Assembly (NCBI GenBank): GCA_947174805.1
Contig: CAMWKH010000001.1
Location: 183,115 to 247,114 of the forward strand
Length of the DNA: 64,000 nucleotides
Reading direction: 5' to 3'
Source: an uncultured Roseburia sp.
GTDB taxonomy: Bacteria > Bacillota > Clostridia > Lachnospirales > Lachnospiraceae
Of the stretch, positions 52,625-60,396 are shown one piece after another. The translations under genes were made by a program, and so were the position numbers. Under the pieces are notes generated by a model. It was not told where the DNA came from. It was given only the letters and a program-made list of their open reading frames with translations, and made no database searches. Numbering within the stretch: the stretch's first letter is position 1; each line of letters begins with the position of its first letter.

Positions 52625-53864
52625 ATTCCTTGGTTTCCTCACCGGTATGAATTTTTTCTATTTCGGCAGGCTCGTATCTGCCGATTTTTTCCAGGGCGGT
52701 AATGCTCCCTTTTACATGGCACCGATTCTCCTTAAATTCTATCATAACATTTTTATCTACGATTTGAATACCCTTTTCTTCCATTTTTTTTAAAAACTGT
52801 AAAATATTTTCATTTGCCTGCTGTTTTGCCTGGCTTTTTGTCAAAGTGATATTCTGGTAAACACAGCCGGAATATGTTATTTTTTTAATGGTTGCAGGGA
52901 TATAGTAATCCTTGGCGATGGCAAGCTGGTGATTTTCTTTGTAGACCATATAGGGCTCTTTGGGTTTGCGGAGAGGGGGAATTGTTATTTTATAGGAGCC
53001 TAGGAACAATTCATACCCAAAAGCCGTCTCACCTGTTTTTACTTTCTGGGTAAACTCCATGGGAAAGGTATCTTCATAAGTATATGTAGTATGTCCGTAA
53101 ATATCCGCGTCGGAGCAGGTATACACATAATTTATGATCTCCTGGCTGTCGTTGTAGATATCAAGCCTTGAAGAAACCAGCACATCCCCCGCCTTCACCT
53201 CATCCCCCGCCTTTACCCCGGGAGTCCCTTTTCGTGTGATAATGGAACTTATCACCGCATCTTTTTCCGCCACGATATCATATGCCCCATCCATGGCCTC
53301 CTTGGATTCCATGTGGTTTTTGCTCTCCAAAAGGTTTTCCTGGATATCAATGGTCATTTTTGTTCCGCTTAACCGCACGGAGGCCCATATGACATCGGCA
53401 TACCGGCTTCTTATATCCTCCTCCAGTTTTTCACAGTCAATGTCCTCCTTTTTTGTCCCGAAAGCCGAATTTTTTTCCTCCAGGAAAGCTAGGATTGTCT
53501 CATCGGTGATGGAGGAATTGCCGTTAATGTCTATCAGCCAGATAAAGGTTGTCAGATATAAAAGAAATGCCACACACCCGGCAATTCCAAGGAAAAATAT
53601 TTTCCGTTTCCGGTATCTGTACAAAAAAAAGGGAAAACCCACCCGCTTTAATATCGTCAGATGGGTTTTGGTTTTTTTTAAGAGCGGTTTTAATTTGCGG
53701 AAACCCTTGATACTGATATAAAATTCATAGTATTCCCCCCGGCTGTTAAGATTCCAAATCAGTATATTGTGGTTACTGCACAAATTTAAAAAACGCTCCG
53801 GCGAATATCCGCTCAGCCGCACCAGTAAAAAGCCCTGAAAATATTTCACAATGGAAAGGAACAT
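52611..53864 (-). CDS. yqfD: Sporulation protein YqfD
   Basis: Sporulation protein expressed in the mother cell in Bacillus, required for efficient sporulation. The 417-residue protein has an N-terminal cytoplasmic part (about 1-85), one membrane segment (about 92-112, preceded by YRYRKRK), and a beta-rich extracytoplasmic part with VRLSGTKMTIDIQE and the family block VSSIITRKGTPGVKAGDEVKAGDVLVSS, seen here as AVISSIITRKGTPGVKAGDE. Paired with yqfC upstream; together with SpoVB/BofC-like proteins this suggests a spore-forming lineage. Confidence 0.93.
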   Translation of the reverse strand: MFLSIVKYFQGFLLVRLSGYSPERFLNLCSNHNILIWNLNSRGEYYEFYISIKGFRKLKPLLKKTKTHLTILKRVGFPFFLYRYRKRKIFFLGIAGCVAFLLYLTTFIWLIDINGNSSITDETILAFLEEKNSAFGTKKEDIDCEKLEEDIRSRYADVIWASVRLSGTKMTIDIQENLLESKNHMESKEAMDGAYDIVAEKDAVISSIITRKGTPGVKAGDEVKAGDVLVSSRLDIYNDSQEIINYVYTCSDADIYGHTTYTYEDTFPMEFTQKVKTGETAFGYELFLGSYKITIPPLRKPKEPYMVYKENHQLAIAKDYYIPATIKKITYSGCVYQNITLTKSQAKQQANENILQFLKKMEEKGIQIVDKNVMIEFKENRCHVKGSITALEKIGRYEPAEIEKIHTGEETKEYESD

Positions 53865-53873
53865 GGACTCCTC

Positions 53874-54155
53874 CTAATTTTCATATACCAGGGAATCAAT
53901 CGTTCCCGTTATTTTCATCTCTTCATTGGTGTAGTAACTGATATGCAGATTCCTCCCCTGTATTAAGAGACGGCAGGTCTTGGCCTGCAAATGGATACAG
54001 GTCTGGTTATATTCCAATATTCCCCGGTAATTTTCCACAAGCATTTCCTGCCTGCCGGTGATGGACACTAAAACTGCGCCGTACATTAAATCTTTCGGCA
54101 GTTCCAGAGTGTCTACCAACTCTTCTTTCCATTTTCCTAAATTCATTTTTCCCAT
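53874..54155 (-). CDS. yqfC: YqfC-family sporulation protein
   Basis: A 93-residue YabP/YqfC-family protein with LELPKDLMYGAVLVSITGRQ, then VENYRGILEYNQTCIHLQ and ITGTIDSLVYEN. In Bacillus it is a sigma-E-controlled partner of YqfD. The gene precedes yqfD by 9 bases and a candidate sigma-E-type promoter lies 37 bases upstream. Confidence 0.93.
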   Translation of the reverse strand: MGKMNLGKWKEELVDTLELPKDLMYGAVLVSITGRQEMLVENYRGILEYNQTCIHLQAKTCRLLIQGRNLHISYYTNEEMKITGTIDSLVYEN

Positions 54156-54191
54156 GTTTCACTATATGTAAAATTACATCCATTTATGCGG

Positions 54192-54220
54192 CGTATGCCA
54201 TTTTCATGTATGAATTATTC
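54192..54220 (-). promoter_or_regulatory. Candidate sigma-E promoter of yqfC-yqfD
   Basis: Minus strand: GAATAATT at 54220-54213, 15-base spacer, CATACG at 54197-54192, resembling sigma-E elements (-35 near GAATATTT, -10 near CATACA). The -35 abuts the stop codon of the phosphorylase gene. Assignment rests on consensus likeness and on sigma-E control of the homologues. Confidence 0.4.
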
Positions 54221-55533
54221 TAAATGCGGGGGGAGATTTTAAGTTTTATCATAGGCTCTTCCGCTGGCTTTGTTCCGCCGATTTTATAAGCGGAACAAAT
54301 CTGTGCTTCCGCCCTTTTTATCTTCTCACTGTCATTGCCGTAAACCACGGCCAAAACTTCTCCCTTTTCTACAGCCATGGATTTTTTCTTTTTCAGCACA
54401 ATCCCCACAGACAAATCAATACTGCCCTCTTTTGTCTCCCGGCCTCCCCCAAGGGCCATGCAGGCATTTCCCACACGCTCTGCCTCTATGCCTGTGACAA
54501 ATCCCTTTTCCTTGGAGCATACCTCCTTTTCATATGCCGCTTTCGGAAATTTCTCCGTATCCCATACATAGGAATCCTCCCCTCCCTGGGCCAGGATAAA
54601 TTCGGCAAATTTTTCTTTTGCCCTTCCGCTCTCCACACAGTCGACCATCATTTTTTCAGCTATGTCAAGGTTTTCTGCCTTTTCTGCCAAGAGCAGCATC
54701 TCTGCGCCCAGGGCATAAACCACTTCCATCAAATCCTTTGGCCCTCCGCCGGATAAGGCCTCTATGGCCTCGATGACTTCCAGGGAATTTCCCACCGCAT
54801 ATCCCAGGGGCTGGTCCATATCCGTAATAATGGCGCTTACCCGTTTTCCCGCCCTGGTTCCGATATCCACCATCGTCTCCGCCAGCTTTTTGGAATCCTT
54901 GAGAGTTTTCATAAAAGCCCCGGAGCCGGTTTTTACGTCCAGTACGATAATATCGCTGCCTGCAGCCAGTTTTTTGCTCATAATGCTGCCGGCGATTAAA
55001 GACATCTGGTCCACGGTGGCTGTCACATCCCGAAGGGCGTACAATTTCTTATCCCCAGGTGCAAGATTTGCTGTCTGTCCTGCCAGGGCAAGGCCGATGC
55101 TGTTTACGTTTTTTATAAATTGTTCCATGGAAATTGCCGTGGAAAATCCAGGAAAACACTCCAGTTTGTCGATGGTTCCACCGGTAAATCCAAGCCCTCT
55201 CCCGGACATTTTTGCCACTTTAAGCCCCAATGCCCCAAGGATGGGGGCTAGTACCAGGGTGGTCTTATCCCCTACCCCCCCGGTGCTGTGTTTATCCGCT
55301 TTTAACCCATAAATTCCGGATAAATCCAGGATTTCCCCGCTGTCTCTCATTGCCATGGTCAAATCATACGTCTCCCTGTCATCCATTCCCTGAAAACAGA
55401 TTGCCATGAGCATGGCGGACATTTGGTAATCTGGAATAACGCCCTTGGTATATCCCCGTATCATTTCGCGTATTTCTTCCGTTGACAGGCTTTTTCCCTC
55501 TTTTTTCCTCTGAATCAAATCATACATCCGCAT
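54220..55533 (-). CDS. pdp: Pyrimidine-nucleoside phosphorylase
   Basis: Phosphorolysis of uridine and thymidine to base and (deoxy)ribose 1-phosphate. The 437-residue dimeric-type enzyme begins MRMYDLIQRKKEGKSLS and has the family signature SGRGLGFTGGTIDKLE with the phosphate site KADKHSTGGVGDKTTL, plus AAGSDIIVLDVKTGSGAFMK. Thymidine phosphorylase (DeoA) is a close alternative, but the sequence looks like the Firmicutes Pyn/Pdp group. It has its own promoter and a 120-base leader. Confidence 0.93.
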   Translation of the reverse strand: MRMYDLIQRKKEGKSLSTEEIREMIRGYTKGVIPDYQMSAMLMAICFQGMDDRETYDLTMAMRDSGEILDLSGIYGLKADKHSTGGVGDKTTLVLAPILGALGLKVAKMSGRGLGFTGGTIDKLECFPGFSTAISMEQFIKNVNSIGLALAGQTANLAPGDKKLYALRDVTATVDQMSLIAGSIMSKKLAAGSDIIVLDVKTGSGAFMKTLKDSKKLAETMVDIGTRAGKRVSAIITDMDQPLGYAVGNSLEVIEAIEALSGGGPKDLMEVVYALGAEMLLLAEKAENLDIAEKMMVDCVESGRAKEKFAEFILAQGGEDSYVWDTEKFPKAAYEKEVCSKEKGFVTGIEAERVGNACMALGGGRETKEGSIDLSVGIVLKKKKSMAVEKGEVLAVVYGNDSEKIKRAEAQICSAYKIGGTKPAEEPMIKLKISPRI

Positions 55534-55560
55534 AGGTTTTCACCCCTTCTCTCCTGCAAA

Positions 55561-55662
55561 TTATTTTTCTTTCTCCAGACCAAAGTGCTTTGCCAAAACC
55601 GACAACAATTCTTCCCAGCTTGTTTGTCTATTTTCTTTTATAGTTCCATTATACACAGTCAC
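55561..55662 (-). other. Small open frame in the pyrimidine phosphorylase leader
   Basis: A 33-codon frame from GTG at 55662 to TAA, ending SWEELLSVLAKHFGLEKEK. Its first codons overlap the -10 of the promoter at 55648-55676, so it could only be translated in full from a different transcript; inside the leader the first usable start would be TTG after GGGAAGAA. The tail looks protein-like (amphipathic helix), so it may be the leftover 3' end of a lost gene. I have no family assignment. Confidence 0.25.
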
Positions 55663-55676
55663 CCATTAAATTACAA
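55648..55676 (-). promoter_or_regulatory. Promoter of the pyrimidine phosphorylase gene
   Basis: Minus strand: TTGTAA at 55676-55671, 17-base spacer, perfect TATAAT at 55653-55648. Confidence 0.75.
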
Positions 55677-55744
55677 TCATTCAACACTTTGCTTTAATGG
55701 TTTTATTCTTTCAAAATAACCAGCTGGATTGGGGACTTTCACCC

Positions 55745-56224
55745 TTACTTATGATATGGCTCTTTATGGATAATCCGGTAAGAACGGTAAATCTGTTCCA
55801 GCAGAATCACCCGCATCAGCTGGTGGGGAAATGTCAAATTAGAAAAACTTAGCCGTTCATCCGCTCTTTTTAAAACTTTTTCGGAAAGCCCAAGGGAACC
55901 TCCGATTACAAAGACAATGTGGCTTTTTCCCTTTAAGCCCAGCTTGTCTATTTTATCCGCCAATTCCAGGGAATCCGGCATGTTTCCCTGGATGGCGAGG
56001 GCAATGACATAAGCGTTTTCTTTCAGGTGTTTCAGAAGCTGTTCCCCCTCTTTTTCCTTAATCTGGTCCATGACAGCATCACTTGCCCCCTCCGGGGTCT
56101 TTTCATCCGGCACCTCTATGATTTCCGGTTTACAGTAACGGCTTAACCGTTTCATGTATTCTAAAATCGCTTTCTTGTAAAAATCTTCTTTTATTTTTCC
56201 CACGCATAAAATGGATATTTTCAT
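55745..56224 (-). CDS. rlmH: 23S rRNA (pseudouridine1915-N3)-methyltransferase RlmH
   Basis: SPOUT methyltransferase acting on helix 69 of 23S rRNA in the 70S ribosome. The 159-residue protein begins MKISILCVGKIKEDFYK, has the SAM-binding knot FVIGGSLGLSEKVLKRAD and ends in FPHQLMRVILLEQIYRSYRI with the terminal YHK, all family hallmarks. The ATG at 56224 follows GAGGGGGG; upstream in-frame codons are rejected. Confidence 0.97.
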   Translation of the reverse strand: MKISILCVGKIKEDFYKKAILEYMKRLSRYCKPEIIEVPDEKTPEGASDAVMDQIKEKEGEQLLKHLKENAYVIALAIQGNMPDSLELADKIDKLGLKGKSHIVFVIGGSLGLSEKVLKRADERLSFSNLTFPHQLMRVILLEQIYRSYRIIHKEPYHK

Positions 56225-56249
56225 AGGTTCCCCCCTCTGTTTTAAAAGG

Positions 56250-56279
56250 ATTATAACAGTTCTAGTATCCACCCGTCAA
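56250..56279 (-). promoter_or_regulatory. rlmH promoter
   Basis: Minus strand: TTGACG at 56279-56274, 18-base spacer, perfect TATAAT at 56255-56250. It overlaps the -35 region of the divergent xpt promoter. Confidence 0.75.
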
Positions 56280-56294
56280 ATAATGTGCTATACT
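56266..56294 (+). promoter_or_regulatory. xpt promoter (extended -10)
   Basis: TATACT at 56289-56294 preceded by TGC, an extended -10; the -35 (TATCCA at 56266-56271) is weak. No purine riboswitch fits in the 30 bases before the gene. Confidence 0.55.
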
Positions 56295-56326
56295 GTTTGT
56301 ATCAGGTTTTTAGGAGGAAAATACAT

Positions 56327-56899
56327 ATGGATTTGTTAAAAGAGCGCATTCTTGCAGAGGGAATAGCTGAAAGTGAAAGTATTTTAAAGGTGGACAGTTT
56401 TTTAAATCATCAGGTTGACCCGGAATTAATGGGAAAGGTGGGGGAAGAATTCGCCAGGGCCTTTCAGGATAAGGGGATTACAAAGGTTGTGACTATCGAG
56501 AGTTCCGGTATTGCCCCAGCCCTTATGACCGCACAGTTCCTTCGTGTCCCAATGGTGATTTTAAAAAAAGAGCCCTCGAAAGTGTTAAACAAGGATCTCT
56601 ATCAGACAGTTGTGACGTCCTACACCAAAGGCATCAGTTATGAGCTGACCCTTGCAGAAAATTATATCGATGAAAATGACCATGTGCTGATTATTGACGA
56701 CTTTTTGGCTGACGGGGAATCCACCACCGGGGCTATCCGGCTTTTGAGAAAAGCTCACGCCACAGTGGGGGGCATCGGTGTTGTGATTGAGAAAGCTTTC
56801 CAGCCCGGGAGAATTAAACTGGAAGAACAGGGATTTTCCGTGTATGCCCTGGCAAGAATTGAAAGTCTAAAAGACGGGAAAATTACATTTGCAGAGTGA
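56327..56899 (+). CDS. xpt: Xanthine phosphoribosyltransferase
   Basis: Purine salvage enzyme converting xanthine and PRPP to XMP. The 190-residue protein starts [16 protein letters not shown] and has the PRPP-binding signature [17 protein letters not shown] (about 120-136) and [15 protein letters not shown]. Start ATG at 56327 follows TAGGAGG; earlier in-frame starts fall within the promoter. In Bacillus xpt-pbuX is under a guanine riboswitch; no such element or pbuX is present here, so regulation differs. Confidence 0.94.
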   Translation: MDLLKERILAEGIAESESILKVDSFLNHQVDPELMGKVGEEFARAFQDKGITKVVTIESSGIAPALMTAQFLRVPMVILKKEPSKVLNKDLYQTVVTSYTKGISYELTLAENYIDENDHVLIIDDFLADGESTTGAIRLLRKAHATVGGIGVVIEKAFQPGRIKLEEQGFSVYALARIESLKDGKITFAE

Positions 56900-56901
56900 A
56901 A

Positions 56902-56929
56902 AATGCGCCAAAGGGCGCATTATTCTTTT
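56902..56929. terminator. Bidirectional terminator between xpt and the TPR gene
   Basis: Stem AATGCGCC (56902-56909) with GGCGCATT (56914-56921), AAAG loop, then ATTCTTTT on the plus strand; the minus-strand reading is followed by TTTTTC. The minus-strand gene stop (56920) lies inside the stem. Confidence 0.88.
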
Positions 56930-57801
56930 CGGATGGTATACATTGCCTTTACCACTTCACTGTATATCCCCTTGGGGCTTTTTGTCACTGCGGACACCAA
57001 AGAGGTGCCGTTTTTTAAATTCAGCTCTCCTAAGTAGAGCTGCCCGGAAACCGTGGGGTCGCTTCCGTCTGTGGTATAGTAGATATCATACCCTTTGGAA
57101 GATATAATTTCAATTTTCTGTTTATCCGTATAGGTGCCGGAAATCCGGCTGAAGGAAGGCTGGTCCACGAGGTAATCCTCAAAAAGGTCCAAAAGGCTGC
57201 TTCCCCGCACCTCCTCACAGAGTTCCCTTATTTTTTGGTAATTTTCCTGGCTGTCATAGATTTCAATTAACTTTTTACAGCTCGTCTCGTCGTATCCGTG
57301 AACCTCAATAATCTTTTGTATCACAGATACCGCCTCATCTTCTTGTCCTTCTCTCACGTAAATATCCGCAATCTCATAGGGGGCATTGATATCCTCCGGA
57401 GACAACTCCCAAGCCCGGTTATAGTAGTATACTGCCTGATTCAAATCCTCCAAATCCTGGTATTTTTTTCCCAGGCTGAACTGGTAATCATAACTCTTAT
57501 CCAGGCTTTTTTTTATCTTGTCATGGACGCATAGTAAAGCGATCACTGTGGCAAATACCAGGACAAGCACCGCCCCCCAGATAAAAACATATTTATGGTT
57601 TGTTTTTTTGTCGCCCTTCCCTCTTTCCGATGCAGCTTTCTCCTCTCCTGCTGTAGCACCTCTTACCCCCCGGGATACAATATCGCTTAGCATATCATCT
57701 TCTAAGAAATTGTAGTCCGGTATAAGCTGTACATCCGTACCGCAGACGCTGCAGTAGATTTTACCTTTCGGAACTTGGGCACCGCATTTTGAACATATCA
57801 T
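56920..57801 (-). CDS. Zinc-ribbon, membrane-anchored TPR protein with chitobiase-like C-terminal domain
   Basis: A 293-residue protein with four parts: a zinc ribbon (CSKC at 3-6, CSVC at 17-20), a basic linker, one membrane segment (about 71-93), a TPR-like helical region (about 100-200, with LNQAVYYYNRAWELSPED and DEAVSVIQKIIE) and a beta domain (about 218-290) with YDIYYTTDGSDPT and GTSLVSAVTKSPKGIYSEVV. The last matches the CHB_HEX_C domain found at the ends of glycosidases and cell-surface proteins. The ribbon would be cytoplasmic and the rest outside. The function is unknown; sensing or scaffold roles are guesses. Confidence 0.75.
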   Translation of the reverse strand: MICSKCGAQVPKGKIYCSVCGTDVQLIPDYNFLEDDMLSDIVSRGVRGATAGEEKAASERGKGDKKTNHKYVFIWGAVLVLVFATVIALLCVHDKIKKSLDKSYDYQFSLGKKYQDLEDLNQAVYYYNRAWELSPEDINAPYEIADIYVREGQEDEAVSVIQKIIEVHGYDETSCKKLIEIYDSQENYQKIRELCEEVRGSSLLDLFEDYLVDQPSFSRISGTYTDKQKIEIISSKGYDIYYTTDGSDPTVSGQLYLGELNLKNGTSLVSAVTKSPKGIYSEVVKAMYTIRKE

Positions 57802-57842
57802 TTTTTATTCCCAACTTATTTTCCCTGTCTGTTAATTGTGAA

Positions 57843-58682
57843 TCAGGATTTCATTGCTAAGACGCAGTTGTACATCAGCATCGCAATAGTCATAGGACCA
57901 ACGCCTCCCGGAACAGGGGTGATTTTAGAAGCTTTCTTTTCTGCCTCCTCAAACTTTACGTCCCCGGAAAGTTTGTTGTTTTCATCTCTGTGTATCCCAA
58001 CGTCAATTACAACAGCGCCTTCCTTGATATACTCATGGGTAATAAACTCTTTTTTCCCAATAGCCACAATTAATATGTCTGCCTGTTGGCAGATTTCTTT
58101 TAAATTTTTTGTGTGGGAGTGGGTAACGGTTACAGTGGCATTTTCCCGGAGCATTAAAAGTGCCATAGGTTTGCCTACAATATTGCTCCTGCCCACCACA
58201 ACACAGTTTTTACCGTCAATTTCAACCTCTGAACGTTTTAGCAGTTCAATAATCCCGGCAGGGGTACAGGAGACAAATCCTTTCTGCCCGATGGTGAGGC
58301 TACCCACGCTTTCCGGGTGAAACCCGTCCACATCTTTTTTGGGGGAAATGGCGTTTATGATTGTTTTCTCCTCAATATGCTCTGGAACGGGAAGTTGGAC
58401 TAAAATCCCGTTTACGGAGGGGTCAGCATTTAAATCCCCAATCAGGTTCAAAAGTTCTTCCTGGGTCGTTTCCGTCGGAAGTTCATAGGATTTTGACTGG
58501 ATTCCAATATATTCACATGCTTTTTTCTTGTTCCGGACATACACAGAGGAAGCTCCGTCATCCCCCACCTGAATCACTGCCAGGCATCCCTCGATTCCCT
58601 GGGCTTTTAGCCTTGCCACCTCTTCTTTTAATTCTTCTTTGATTTCACTGGAAATTCTTTTTCCGTCTATGATTTCTGCCAT
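57843..58682 (-). CDS. folD: Bifunctional methylenetetrahydrofolate dehydrogenase/cyclohydrolase
   Basis: Interconverts methylene-, methenyl- and formyl-tetrahydrofolate using NADP. The 279-residue protein has the catalytic YVRNKKKACEYIGI (Tyr and Lys), ILVQLPVPEHI, DVDGFHPESVG, and the Rossmann motif CVVVGRSNIVGKPMALLML, closing with ITPVPGGVGPMTIAML. It is directly downstream of fhs, so both one-carbon enzymes are likely co-transcribed. Confidence 0.97.
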   Translation of the reverse strand: MAEIIDGKRISSEIKEELKEEVARLKAQGIEGCLAVIQVGDDGASSVYVRNKKKACEYIGIQSKSYELPTETTQEELLNLIGDLNADPSVNGILVQLPVPEHIEEKTIINAISPKKDVDGFHPESVGSLTIGQKGFVSCTPAGIIELLKRSEVEIDGKNCVVVGRSNIVGKPMALLMLRENATVTVTHSHTKNLKEICQQADILIVAIGKKEFITHEYIKEGAVVIDVGIHRDENNKLSGDVKFEEAEKKASKITPVPGGVGPMTIAMLMYNCVLAMKS

Positions 58683-58702
58683 AAGCTCTCCTTTTTTATC
58701 CC

Positions 58703-60373
58703 TTAAAACAATCCGGTGATTTTGCCATTGTCATCCACATCAATTCCGTTGGCTGCAGGTACTTTGGGAAGGCCTGGCATGGTCATAATCGCTCCTAGGA
58801 CAGCCACCACAAAACCTGCCCCGGCGGACACATACACTTCCCTCACATTTACCGTAAATCCTTGGGGTCTTCCAAGTTTTGCCGCATCATCTGACAGGGA
58901 ATACTGAGTTTTTGCCATACATACTGGGAATGTGCCCATTCCAAGCTCTGTAATGCGCTTTAACTCTTTTTCCGCAGCGGGGGAGTATGTCACATGTTCT
59001 GCCCCGTAAATTTCCTTGGCAATAGTCTCAATCTTTTCGGTAAGTTCCGCGTCATCCGGGTATAAAACCTGAAAACTGCTCTCTTTTTTAGAAAGGGTAT
59101 CAAGAACCTTTTCTGCCAGGGCAATGCCTCCCTGGCCGCCTTTTTCCCACACCTGGGATAAGGCAAAGTCACAGCCTCTCTCCCGGCAGAAGTTTTCCAC
59201 AAAATCTGTCTCCGCCTTGGTGTCAGTGACAAAAGAGTTTAAAGTAACCACGATGGGCACCTGGTATTTTTTTAAATTTTCGATATGTTTTTCCAGATTC
59301 ACGATTCCCTTTTTCAGGGCCTCTGTATTTTCTGCGGAAAGTTCGTCTTTCTTTACGCCTCCGTTGTACTTTAAGGCCCGAATAGTCGCCACAAGCACCA
59401 CGCAGTCCGGTTTTAATCCCGCCATCCGGCATTTGATGTCAAAAAACTTTTCCGCCCCAAGGTCTGCGCCAAATCCTGCCTCTGTCACCACGATATCCGC
59501 CAGTTTTAAAGCGGCTTTTGTGGCCTTTACGCTGTTGCACCCGTGGGCAATGTTGGCGAAAGGCCCGCCGTGTACAATGGCAGGGGTATGTTCCAATGTC
59601 TGAATCAGATTTGGCTTTAAGGCATCTTTTAACAGTGCAGCCATAGATCCTGTAGCCTGCAAATCCTTTGCGGTAACAGGTTTTCCCTCAAAAGTATAAG
59701 CCACGATAATGCTGTCTAAGCGTTTTTTCAAATCTTTCATATCCTCCGCCAGGCAGAGAATAGCCATAATCTCAGAGGCAACGGTAATTACAAAATGGTC
59801 TTCTCTCACGATTCCGTCCATTTTGCTTCCCAGGCCTACCACAGTATTCCGAAGGACGCGGTCATTCATGTCCATACAGCGCTTCCACACAATCTGCCTG
59901 GGATCAATATTTAATGTATTACCCTGCTGGATGTGATTGTCCAAAAGGGCGGCAAGAAGGTTATTGGCGGAAGTGATGGCGTGGAAATCCCCGGTAAAGT
60001 GTAAATTTAAGTCCTCCATAGGAACCACCTGGGCATAGCCGCCCCCTGCAGCGCCTCCCTTTATTCCAAAACATGGTCCCAAAGAAGGCTCCCTTAAAGC
60101 CAGTACCGCTTTTTTCCCCAGGCAGCCAAAAGCTTCCCCCAGTCCCACGCTGGTGGTGGTTTTTCCCTCCCCGGCAGGGGTTGGGTTAATGGCTGTCACC
60201 AGGACAAGTTTTCCATCGGGGTTATTTTTTGTCCGCTCCAAAAGTCCGTCGGAAAGTTTCGCTTTGTATTTACCATAAAACTCTAAATCCTCCGGTGAAA
60301 TATCAAGTTGTGCCGCCACCTCCTGGATGGGGCTCATCTTCGCTTCCTGTGCAATTTGAATATCTGATTTCAT
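58703..60373 (-). CDS. fhs: Formate-tetrahydrofolate ligase
   Basis: ATP-dependent formation of 10-formyl-THF from formate, entry to folate one-carbon metabolism and the methyl branch of the Wood-Ljungdahl pathway. The 556-residue protein has the P-loop [18 protein letters not shown] (about 66-82), then [27 protein letters not shown], given in two pieces, and [17 protein letters not shown]. Together with folD it could serve purine and Met synthesis or acetogenesis; other acetogenic genes are not in view. Confidence 0.97.
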   Translation of the reverse strand: MKSDIQIAQEAKMSPIQEVAAQLDISPEDLEFYGKYKAKLSDGLLERTKNNPDGKLVLVTAINPTPAGEGKTTTSVGLGEAFGCLGKKAVLALREPSLGPCFGIKGGAAGGGYAQVVPMEDLNLHFTGDFHAITSANNLLAALLDNHIQQGNTLNIDPRQIVWKRCMDMNDRVLRNTVVGLGSKMDGIVREDHFVITVASEIMAILCLAEDMKDLKKRLDSIIVAYTFEGKPVTAKDLQATGSMAALLKDALKPNLIQTLEHTPAIVHGGPFANIAHGCNSVKATKAALKLADIVVTEAGFGADLGAEKFFDIKCRMAGLKPDCVVLVATIRALKYNGGVKKDELSAENTEALKKGIVNLEKHIENLKKYQVPIVVTLNSFVTDTKAETDFVENFCRERGCDFALSQVWEKGGQGGIALAEKVLDTLSKKESSFQVLYPDDAELTEKIETIAKEIYGAEHVTYSPAAEKELKRITELGMGTFPVCMAKTQYSLSDDAAKLGRPQGFTVNVREVYVSAGAGFVVAVLGAIMTMPGLPKVPAANGIDVDDNGKITGLF

Positions 60374-60396
60374 ATGACCGTTTCCTCCTGTAATTG

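Noticed and set aside
54764..55312. 182-codon plus-strand open frame inside the pyrimidine phosphorylase gene
   Set aside because: Antisense shadow of a well-conserved enzyme; serine/proline-rich composition typical of such frames.
56225..56326. A guanine riboswitch before xpt
   Set aside because: Only about 30 bases separate the predicted transcription start and the ATG, too short for the aptamer, and the space is filled by divergent promoters.
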